This document shows, in pieces, positions 1 through 5,249 of a stretch of 7,409 nt of DNA. Made by a program: the position numbers and the translations under genes. The notes beneath the pieces are model-generated. The model did not search any database. It saw only the letters and a list, made by a program, of their open reading frames with translations, and was not told the DNA's origin. How positions within the stretch are numbered: position 1 is the stretch's first letter; each line of letters opens with the position of its first letter. The stretch is from NCBI GenBank assembly GCA_023415895.1, contig JAEZJA010000113.1, forward strand, positions 1-7,409. The letters run 5' to 3'. This stretch comes from Bacillota bacterium (GTDB lineage Bacteria > Bacillota > Clostridia > Oscillospirales > Acutalibacteraceae).

Positions 1-111
1 GCTTTCGGTCTGACCATTCTGACCAGCGGCATTCCTGAAGCCATTATCGGCGGTGTCTTGGCTTACGCCATTTGCCGCCCGCTCAAAAAGTACGCTTTGC
101 CCCGTTCCTGA
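1..111 (+). CDS. C-terminal end of a membrane protein, probably an ECF transporter S component (partial)
   Basis: Frame 1 is open from the first base and stops at TGA 109-111, leaving the last 36 residues of a protein whose start lies outside the window. The fragment reads as one hydrophobic helix containing SGIPEAIIGGVLAYAI, followed by a short basic tail with RPLKK. A G-[IL]-P-E-A-I-I motif opening the last membrane helix is typical, from memory, of substrate-binding S components of energy-coupling factor (vitamin) transporters, which sit in the cytoplasmic membrane and partner with EcfT and EcfA. The substrate cannot be told from this tail, and another small permease family is possible. 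The hairpin at 248-279 may terminate its transcript. The reading frame is well supported; the family call is moderate. Confidence 0.55.
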   Translation, partial: AFGLTILTSGIPEAIIGGVLAYAICRPLKKYALPRS

Positions 112-247
112 GGATTGGTTGGCTGGTCATGCTTTTGAATTGACCCAAGCCAAAGCAACTACGCTTACAAAATGGCGGTGTTTCACAAAACAATGTTTAC
201 TGTATCACAATATGCATAAACAGCCGTTCACAGCTGTTCGACGGTAT

Positions 248-288
248 CGTAGGGGCGCACACACAGGTGCGCCCCTACGGTTTTCTTT
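248..288 (+). terminator. Perfect 13-bp GC-rich hairpin with T-rich tail
   Basis: The arms 248-260 (CGTAGGGGCGCAC) and 267-279 (GTGCGCCCCTACG) are perfectly complementary around a 6-nt loop. The T-rich stretch TTTTCTTT follows at 281-288. This fits a Rho-independent terminator for the truncated gene ending at 111, although it lies 137 bases past that stop. Near-palindromes built on GTAGGGGCG also recur as dispersed intergenic elements in Clostridia (from memory), so it may be a repeat that also works as a terminator. Confidence 0.6.
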
Positions 289-289
289 A

Positions 290-366
290 TCTCTGAGGCA
301 AAGCCACAAAGGCAAGTCTGCCTCTGACGAGCAAGGTGGCATCGCACATCCATAATCGATGGGAGA
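290..366. repeat. Possible degenerate copy of a dispersed clostridial intergenic repeat
   Basis: This stretch contains GAGGCA (295-300), TGCCTC (319-324) and the phrase CTCTGACGAGCAAGGTGGCA (322-341), then ATCGCACAT and GATGGGAG. It resembles, from memory, a family of imperfect palindromic elements in Clostridia with a core like CTCTGAYGAGGGAGGTGGCA followed by an ATCGC stem and GGAGGGAG. Here the pairing has decayed and no coding capacity is evident. The match is recalled, not searched, and only one copy is in the window. Confidence 0.35.
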
Positions 367-420
367 TTAGAACAGACATAATTTTTCTTTTGACTGGTAT
401 GAAGCTGTAGTGAGGACAAA

Positions 421-448
421 CACCATACCGGTTAGACAGAATACAATA
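421..448 (+). promoter_or_regulatory. Candidate mother-cell (SigK/SigE-like) promoter of the two-gene operon
   Basis: CACC at 421-424 matches the mACm -35 pattern of SigK. After a 15-base spacer, AATACAATA at 440-448 matches the CATAnnnTA -10 pattern except for the first base; it also resembles the SigE -10, CATACAAT. No good vegetative -35/-10 pair is seen: TTGACT at 390-395 has no -10 at the right spacing. The assignment depends on short degenerate motifs and on the spore-like gene content downstream, so it is tentative. Confidence 0.3.
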
Positions 449-480
449 GAAAGTGATAGAACAATACTAGGAGTGATGGT

Positions 481-1188
481 ATGGCTCAAGATCAAATCGA
501 CACCTATAGAGAAGAAATGAAGAGACTATACGGACTATCAGAAGTGGTATGCGTACCATTGTCGCCCAGCCCTAATCAACCCATGCCGGGGCGCAATCGA
601 CCGACGCCGGGGCCCAGTAATCAAGCGCCCGCGCCGGGTATGCCAGCGCCCAATCCCAACATGCCCATGCCGGGTCCCAATCGACCGACGCCGGGGCCCA
701 ACAATCAAGCACCCGGGCCGGGTATGCCAGCGCCCAATCCCAACATACCCATGCCCAGCCCCAATCGACCGATGCCCGAGCCGGGTAACCCCACAGACGA
801 ATCACCGACAGGCGGGTTAATTGTCAGCACAACCGCTTTGCGCAGACTCTATCCCGTTCCCAGTGCCCGGGTAACTGTGTTTACAGGGCCGTATGAAAAC
901 ATGGAGGTAATCGATACAGGGGTAACGGACGAAAGCGGAAAGACAAAAGTATTCCGTCTGGAGACACCCGAAAGAAGTTTATCCCAATCAGCAGGCGCTA
1001 CGAAAAAGCCCTATGCACTGTATAATGTCTTCGTTCAAGCGGATGGTTATGTGGACACAGTCAACACCAATATTCCCATCTTTGAAGGCGTGACCTCTTT
1101 GCAAAACATTGATATGATCCTGCGTTCAACGGCTGAAAATAAAGAGGGGCCGCGTATTATCGACGAAGCCGAGTCTTATGAGTTATAG
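481..1188 (+). CDS. Proline-rich repeat protein with C-terminal carboxypeptidase-regulatory-like beta domain, probable envelope or spore-associated
   Basis: 235 residues. The ATG at 481 has AGGAG at 469-473, seven bases upstream. There are three parts. Residues 5-17 form a charged amphipathic helix (QIDTYREEMKRLY). Residues 32-104 are a Pro/Asn/Gly-rich low-complexity region of 28-residue tandem units. Residues 111-215 look like a beta-sandwich of the CarboxypepD_reg/Ig-like type, with STTA (116-119), PVPSARV (125-131), TDESGKT (149-155), ADGY (187-190) and PIFEGVTS (199-206). No signal peptide, membrane helix or catalytic motif is visible, and there is one cysteine (Cys24). It sits 14 bases upstream of the SpoIID-like gene and is surely co-transcribed with it. 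A structural or adaptor role with that protein is inferred. The 416-residue protein encoded at 6500-5250 has the same design. The exact function is not recognised. Confidence 0.85.
   Translation: MAQDQIDTYREEMKRLYGLSEVVCVPLSPSPNQPMPGRNRPTPGPSNQAPAPGMPAPNPNMPMPGPNRPTPGPNNQAPGPGMPAPNPNIPMPSPNRPMPEPGNPTDESPTGGLIVSTTALRRLYPVPSARVTVFTGPYENMEVIDTGVTDESGKTKVFRLETPERSLSQSAGATKKPYALYNVFVQADGYVDTVNTNIPIFEGVTSLQNIDMILRSTAENKEGPRIIDEAESYEL
574..792 (+). repeat. In-frame tandem repeat, 84-bp unit, about 2.6 copies
   Basis: Units run 574-657, 658-741 and a partial third at 742-792. They encode 28-residue blocks starting N-[QMI]-P-M-P and continuing NRPTPGP, NQAP, PGMPAPNP. The first two copies are nearly identical at DNA level, including long stretches around AATCGACCGACGCCGGGGCC, so the expansion looks recent and copy number may vary between strains. 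The unit is a multiple of three, so gain or loss keeps the frame. Confidence 0.9.
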
Positions 1189-1194
1189 AGGAGG
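1187..1194 (+). promoter_or_regulatory. Strong ribosome binding site of the SpoIID-like gene
   Basis: AGAGGAGG overlaps the TAG stop of the upstream gene (1186-1188) and lies eight bases before the ATG at 1203. The tight arrangement supports translation of both genes from one mRNA and fixes the start of the second gene. Confidence 0.85.
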
Positions 1195-1202
1195 CTGATA
1201 CA

Positions 1203-2570
1203 ATGGCTCAAGTGAATTTTCCTGTAATACCCGAAACCATAACAGTTCATCTCGGCCCGCCCGGTTCCAATGCGGAAAATGTGACGGTTCCCTTTGTGGA
1301 TTACATAAAAAATGTGGCATCGAGCGAAATCTATCCCACATGGCCTGAGAGCGCGCTGCGTGCGAATATCTATGCCATCATATCCTTTGCCCTCAACCGC
1401 GTTTACACCGAATTTTATCGCTCCAAGGGATATGATTTTGACATCACCAGCTCCACTGCTTACGATCAGGCATTTGTGAAAGATCGCGATTCTTTTGGAA
1501 ACATCAGCGACATCGTTGATGAAATATTCAACGATTATGTGGTGAAACAGGGGAGTATCCAGCCCTTTTTCACCCAGTTTTGCAACGGAACAACCGTTAC
1601 CTGTGAAGGGTTATCGCAATGGGGAACGGTGCCGCTTGCCAACCAGGGTTTGACGCCCTATGAGATATTGCAACGATATTATGGCAACGACATTAACATC
1701 GTACAGAACGCACCTGTGCAGAATGTAGAGGAATCTTACCCCGGGACACCGCTCAAGTTGGGTGATGCAGGAAACAACGTAAAAATCATTCAAACTGAGC
1801 TCAACCGTATTGCCGAAAATTATCCCGCAATTCCCCGCATTGCCCGAGAAGACGGTATTTTCGGAACAGATACAGAAAATACCGTCAGGACATTTCAGCA
1901 GGTCTTCAATATCCCTCAGACCGGTGTCGTAGATAAATCGACCTGGTATAGAATTAAGCAGTATTATACCGGCGTAAAAAACCTCACCAGTCTTGTTTCA
2001 GAGGGAATCACATTAGAGGAAGCACAGGTTCCTTTTCCCGGTGAACTTTCGGAGGGCATGACGGGCATAGGGGTACGGACATTGCAATATTATCTCAACA
2101 TCATTGGCTATTTTAATCCGGACCTCAACCTTCTGCCGTTGGATGGGATTTTTGGCCCGGCCACCACACAGGCAGTCAGGGAATTTCAGAGTTATTATGG
2201 ATTGCCTGTGACCGGAGTCGTCAATACAGATACCTGGAATAGGATTAATAAGGTGTATATCGATACGGTAAGCTCACTTCCGGAAGAGTATTCGGGAGGC
2301 AGGGCAAAACTGTATCCCGGCTATTTCCTCACGGAAGGCATAAGCAACCAGGATGTGCGTGATCTGCAAACCTATCTGGCTCTGATCGGGAGAAACTATA
2401 GGGATATTCCTGAAATACCCGTGACAGGCTATTTTGGGCCACAGACGAGGGAAGCGGTAATGACCTTCCAGCGGCTGTTCGGGTTGCCTCAAACCGGCGC
2501 AGTGGGGCCGGTCACATGGAGTCAGATCGCGCAGCAATACGATTTCATTAGGGCATCCGAAGCACTATAG
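1203..2570 (+). CDS. SpoIID/LytB-like domain protein with three C-terminal peptidoglycan-binding (PG_binding_1) repeats
   Basis: 455 residues. Residues 27-167 resemble the SpoIID/LytB domain: VDYIKNVASSE (32-42), WPESALRANIYA (47-58), GYDFDITSSTAYDQAF (76-91), ISDIVDE (101-107), LSQWGTVPLANQG (137-149) and YEILQRYYG (153-161). Glu42 aligns with the Glu of the EMP motif, which I believe is the catalytic residue of SpoIID lytic transglycosylases. The usual SHGVGMSQ has become TCEGLSQW, and Cys127 and Cys134 flank that loop. Three PG_binding_1 modules follow at about 183-251, 279-348 and 372-442, each with the V..[LI]Q..L, GxFGxxTxxAVxxFQ and GxVxxxTWxxI pattern. SpoIID is normally membrane anchored; this protein has neither signal peptide nor membrane helix, which suits assembly on the spore from the mother-cell cytoplasm (inference). 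The fusion is a clostridial family I recall as annotated peptidoglycan-binding protein. Whether it cuts or only binds glycan is unknown. Confidence 0.85.
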   Translation: MAQVNFPVIPETITVHLGPPGSNAENVTVPFVDYIKNVASSEIYPTWPESALRANIYAIISFALNRVYTEFYRSKGYDFDITSSTAYDQAFVKDRDSFGNISDIVDEIFNDYVVKQGSIQPFFTQFCNGTTVTCEGLSQWGTVPLANQGLTPYEILQRYYGNDINIVQNAPVQNVEESYPGTPLKLGDAGNNVKIIQTELNRIAENYPAIPRIAREDGIFGTDTENTVRTFQQVFNIPQTGVVDKSTWYRIKQYYTGVKNLTSLVSEGITLEEAQVPFPGELSEGMTGIGVRTLQYYLNIIGYFNPDLNLLPLDGIFGPATTQAVREFQSYYGLPVTGVVNTDTWNRINKVYIDTVSSLPEEYSGGRAKLYPGYFLTEGISNQDVRDLQTYLALIGRNYRDIPEIPVTGYFGPQTREAVMTFQRLFGLPQTGAVGPVTWSQIAQQYDFIRASEAL

Positions 2571-2618
2571 AGAGACTCCGGAAGGGTATCCAGGTCCCTT
2601 GTATTTGATACACGCAAC

Positions 2619-2657
2619 AAGAGCAAGCCGTCGGATTTTCCAACGGCTTGCTCTTTT
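2619..2657 (+). terminator. Rho-independent terminator of the two-gene operon
   Basis: The arms AAGAGCAAGCCGT (2619-2631) and ACGGCTTGCTCTT (2643-2655) pair over 13 bases around an 11-nt loop, and the T run reaches 2657. It lies about 50 bases after the stop at 2570 and separates this operon from the HAD gene. Confidence 0.85.
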
Positions 2658-2720
2658 CAAGCTTTTCAAACGATTTTGCAAAGAATTTGAGCAAAGGTGT
2701 GGAATCCTTGTGCCCAATTG

Positions 2721-2729
2721 TGATATAAC
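2721..2729 (+). promoter_or_regulatory. Candidate extended -10 promoter of the HAD gene
   Basis: TGATATAAC matches the extended -10 form TGnTATAAT in all but the last base. No good -35 is present at 17-base spacing, which extended -10 promoters tolerate. It lies downstream of the preceding terminator and would give a leader of roughly 85 bases. That leader is AT-rich with no recognised riboswitch. Confidence 0.35.
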
Positions 2730-2807
2730 TAAGGGGAAACAGGCACCAAGTCTATACTATATGTTTAAATTTGCATAAAGTATACAAAACGGGTGCAGCA
2801 TCTTGAC

Positions 2808-2824
2808 GGGAGGCGAGCAGATTG
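2808..2824 (+). promoter_or_regulatory. Ribosome binding site and TTG start of the HAD gene
   Basis: GGGAGG at 2808-2813 stands eight bases before TTG 2822-2824. No in-frame ATG precedes the catalytic motif at a workable place; the first in-frame ATG is codon 10, inside the active-site motif FDMDG. The TTG start is therefore well supported. Confidence 0.8.
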
Positions 2825-3466
2825 GCGTTGAAGGCGGCCATATTCGATATGGATGGGCTAATGTTCGACACCGAGAAGGTGGCGCTGCAAAGCTGGCTGG
2901 AAATTGCAAAAAGAAACCACTTCTTTTTGGACGAAGACAGAATTTCGCATTTCCGGGGTACCACAGCGGCGTATATAAAAGAGCTGTTTGACAAATGGTA
3001 TGGTGCGGCGGTCGATTTTGAGGAGATTATACGACAGCGGCAGAATTTTGTCGATGACTACTTTTCCAAAAACAACATTCCTGTTAAACCGGGACTGTAC
3101 GAGCTGCTTCAGGCACTGAAAGACAAGAAGTACCGTATTGCGGTGGCGACCAGTACCAGCAAGGAACATGCGCTGCACCAATGGGAGGAAACGGGCGTTC
3201 TTCCCTATCTGGACGGTTTTGTCTGCGGGGATGAAGTGAACAAAAGCAAGCCCGATCCCGAAATTTTTGTCAAAGCGGCGCAAAAGCTGGGCGTGCAGCC
3301 CGAAGAGTGCATCATTCTGGAGGACAGCTTTCACGGGATTGAGGCTGCCCATGCGGCAGGGGGGACGGTCGTTATGGTTCCCGACCTCCAGCAACCGGAT
3401 GACCGTATCCGCGCCATGTGCGATTATGTCTTTGATTCCCTCGCGCGCGTGGTGGACATTCTATAA
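2822..3466 (+). CDS. HAD-superfamily hydrolase, beta-phosphoglucomutase-like (subfamily IA)
   Basis: 214 residues, normal for the family, starting at TTG. All four HAD motifs are present: motif I FDMDGLMFDTE (8-18) with nucleophile Asp9 and acid/base Asp11; motif II VATST (108-112); motif III with Lys143 in KSKPDPE; motif IV ILEDSFHGIEAA (165-176) with Glu167 and Asp168. Residues 19-90 are the helical C1 cap expected of phosphoglucomutase-like, sugar-phosphate and pyrophosphate phosphatases. It is a soluble cytoplasmic Mg-dependent enzyme acting on a small phosphorylated metabolite. Sequence alone cannot separate mutase from phosphatase, and there is no sugar-phosphorylase neighbour to suggest beta-phosphoglucomutase. 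It is a single-gene unit between two terminators, convergent with the spoVB-like gene. Confidence 0.92.
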   Translation: MALKAAIFDMDGLMFDTEKVALQSWLEIAKRNHFFLDEDRISHFRGTTAAYIKELFDKWYGAAVDFEEIIRQRQNFVDDYFSKNNIPVKPGLYELLQALKDKKYRIAVATSTSKEHALHQWEETGVLPYLDGFVCGDEVNKSKPDPEIFVKAAQKLGVQPEECIILEDSFHGIEAAHAAGGTVVMVPDLQQPDDRIRAMCDYVFDSLARVVDIL

Positions 3467-3476
3467 TAAAGAGAAG

Positions 3477-3510
3477 CGGCGTGCAGTTTTGAAGGCTGCA
3501 CGCCGTTTTT
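3477..3510 (+). terminator. Rho-independent terminator of the HAD gene, possibly bidirectional
   Basis: CGGCGTGCAG (3477-3486) and CTGCACGCCG (3496-3505) form a perfect 10-bp stem with a 9-nt loop, followed by five T residues (3506-3510). It starts 11 bases after the stop codon. On the other strand the hairpin is followed by a weaker T-rich stretch (CTTCTCTTT), so it may also stop transcripts from the convergent flippase gene. Confidence 0.9.
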
Positions 3511-3579
3511 GTCTCAGTTGTAATAAAAGCGGGGATGGTCGAAGGTGTCCTCCAGCGGTTTGATCGGCCCTGTGACCAT

Positions 3580-5154
3580 TTAGGATCGTTCGGGGACGGG
3601 CGTACGACGCGGCCGAGGGGAGGACCGGTGAAGCCAGCTCAGATCCTGACGTCCGACACAGCCGAAGAGCAGCAGCAACAGCGCATAGAGCAGCAGTCCG
3701 GCCAAGGAGGCCGACGTGACGATTAGGAGCATAGAATTGGTCGCTCCCTGCAGCAACCGCTGAAGCCCATAGGCGGCGGTTCCCGCGGTGGCCATCGCCA
3801 GCAGAGGCTTGAATACCCAGCTGGCCCATTGGAAGCGTGTATGGGTGACAACAAGAAGGCGGCGGATGTTCAGCCAAGAGGTCAGGATGTTGCTCACGAT
3901 CATGATAAACAGGAAGCCGGGCATACCCCGTCCGGGCACGAGCAGCAGGATCAGGCCGATGCGCAGCACCGAATCAATCACGCTGTAGAGAAGCGAGCTG
4001 ACTTGCTGGTTAAGCCCTTTGAGCAGACCGTCCACAACGCTTTCCAGGTACATCAGCGGCATGAGAGGCGCCAGAACGCCAATAAGCAGTCCAACCTCCT
4101 CGCTGTTATAGATCAGCACACCCAGCTGCTTGGAAAAGAGCGAAAAGATGGCGCTGATGGGGATGGACAGCAGCAGCGTGATGCGGATGGAGGCGCTGAC
4201 GGCTTTTTCAACCTTTTCTGTCTGATTGAGCACAGCAGCCTCAGACACCTCAGGAATCAGCAGGGTTGAAAAAGCCGACAAAAAGGAGGAGGGGAAGAAC
4301 AGAATGGGCATCGCCATACCTTTAAGCATACCAAACTCCGACAGTGCCCGTTCTCGTGAGCCGGAATAGGTCGTTAAAGCGTTGGGAACCATTAGGTTTT
4401 CCACGGTACGCAGAGCGGTGTTGAGATACCGTCCGGCAGTAATGGGGACGGCGATGGCCAGAAGCTTGCGCATAATAGGAGGACGCACAGCAGCACTTGA
4501 GGCCTGACCGGTGGGCAGCTTACGATTATCCCGACAATAGCCGACATACAGGAAGAGGCAGGATGCCATCTCGGCCAGCGTATCCCCGATCAGTACGGCT
4601 GCACAGGCGGCACTGAGTCCCTGCGCGGCAAACCGGTCAATGAGCAGCATGATGACGCCGATGCGCACTACCTGTTCGAGCATCTGTGCGTTGGTGGTGC
4701 GGGAGACCTTGCGTTGGGCAATAAAGTAACCGCGCATACAAGAGGACACGCCCATGAAGGGCAACCCTATTGACAATATGCGCAGAGAAGATACCGCGCG
4801 CGCATCGTTGAGGGCAACCTGCGCGATGGGGGCAGCACACAAGGCAACGATCAGGGCCGACAGGATACCGATCAGCAGGCTGACAAAGATGGCGCGGCGT
4901 AGGATACGCCGTACCGAGCGACGGGTACCCCGTCCGGCTTCCTCCGCGATTAGGCGGGTTACGGCTGTGGAAATGCCGGCGGAGGCAAAGGTGGCCGCAA
5001 GCACGTAAATAGAGAAAACGAGCTGATAAAGGCCCATGCCTTCTGCGCCGATTTTGTTGGATAAATAAACGCGAAAGAATATACCCACTGTACGAAGCAG
5101 GAGAGAAGTTACTGTCAGTATAGCTGCGTTTTTAAGAAACAGAAAGCGTTTCAA
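3580..5154 (-). CDS. spoVB: SpoVB-like MOP-superfamily flippase (lipid II / polysaccharide exporter)
   Basis: 524 residues, close to the roughly 520 of SpoVB proteins. The N-terminus has the family hallmarks: a basic start, the first helix, then GIFFRVYLSNKIGAEGMGLYQLVFSIY and an ASAGISTAVTRLIAEE segment. Many hydrophobic segments follow along the whole chain, as expected for a polytopic MurJ/Wzx-type carrier, with basic loops between them. SpoVB-type proteins are thought to flip lipid II for spore cortex synthesis at the outer forespore membrane; clostridial paralogues may serve vegetative wall synthesis instead, so the symbol is a family-level call. The start is TTG at 5154-5152 with GGGAAGTG about seven bases upstream; a nearby ATG (5159-5157) is out of frame. 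It lies 95 bases after the 416-residue gene on the same strand with no clear terminator between, so co-transcription is possible. Confidence 0.85.
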   Translation of the reverse strand: MKRFLFLKNAAILTVTSLLLRTVGIFFRVYLSNKIGAEGMGLYQLVFSIYVLAATFASAGISTAVTRLIAEEAGRGTRRSVRRILRRAIFVSLLIGILSALIVALCAAPIAQVALNDARAVSSLRILSIGLPFMGVSSCMRGYFIAQRKVSRTTNAQMLEQVVRIGVIMLLIDRFAAQGLSAACAAVLIGDTLAEMASCLFLYVGYCRDNRKLPTGQASSAAVRPPIMRKLLAIAVPITAGRYLNTALRTVENLMVPNALTTYSGSRERALSEFGMLKGMAMPILFFPSSFLSAFSTLLIPEVSEAAVLNQTEKVEKAVSASIRITLLLSIPISAIFSLFSKQLGVLIYNSEEVGLLIGVLAPLMPLMYLESVVDGLLKGLNQQVSSLLYSVIDSVLRIGLILLLVPGRGMPGFLFIMIVSNILTSWLNIRRLLVVTHTRFQWASWVFKPLLAMATAGTAAYGLQRLLQGATNSMLLIVTSASLAGLLLYALLLLLFGCVGRQDLSWLHRSSPRPRRTPVPERS

Positions 5155-5167
5155 GGCATCACTTCCC
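5152..5167 (-). promoter_or_regulatory. Ribosome binding site and TTG start of the spoVB-like gene
   Basis: Read on the minus strand, GGGAAGTG (5167-5160) precedes TTG (5154-5152), followed by AAACGCTTT. The first residues after TTG match the usual basic start of the family, so this start is preferred over internal Met codons. Confidence 0.65.
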
Positions 5168-5249
5168 TACTGGTCAGCAGTGAGCGTAGCGGTTTGAGGT
5201 GACAGTCTTACGCGTGTCCGAGCAGTCGCACAAGAAAAGCTTCGCGGTA

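Larger units (their letters stand above)
112..480. other. Gene-free interval of 369 bases
   Basis: No convincing gene lies between the end of the partial membrane protein and the operon that starts at 481. A 100-codon open frame at 53-355 overlaps the real C-terminus in another frame, has no ribosome binding site and has no protein-like pattern. The interval holds the 13-bp hairpin, a possible worn repeat, and the leader of the next operon. There is also a small AACAGC/GCTGTT inverted repeat (219-224 and 233-238) of unknown meaning. Confidence 0.6.

Noticed and set aside
53..355. 100-codon open frame on the plus strand
   Set aside because: It overlaps the real C-terminus of the membrane protein in another frame, crosses the 248-279 hairpin, has no ribosome site, and reads as random sequence.
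390..418. TTGACT as a vegetative -35 box
   Set aside because: No acceptable -10 hexamer occurs 16 to 19 bases downstream.
574..792. Tandem repeats considered as a CRISPR array
   Set aside because: Units are contiguous with no unique spacers, keep the reading frame, and encode a Pro-rich protein segment.
572..805. Minus-strand open frame rich in Trp/Ala/Asp
   Set aside because: Antisense shadow of the proline-rich tandem repeats; its periodicity comes from the 84-bp unit on the plus strand.
2858..3394. 178-codon minus-strand frame inside the HAD gene
   Set aside because: Antisense to a gene with all four HAD motifs; it shows no domain pattern or ribosome site.
3829..4269. 146-codon plus-strand frame opposite the flippase gene
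   Set aside because: Highly polar Gln/His/Asp-rich product typical of the complement of a membrane-protein gene; no start signal.
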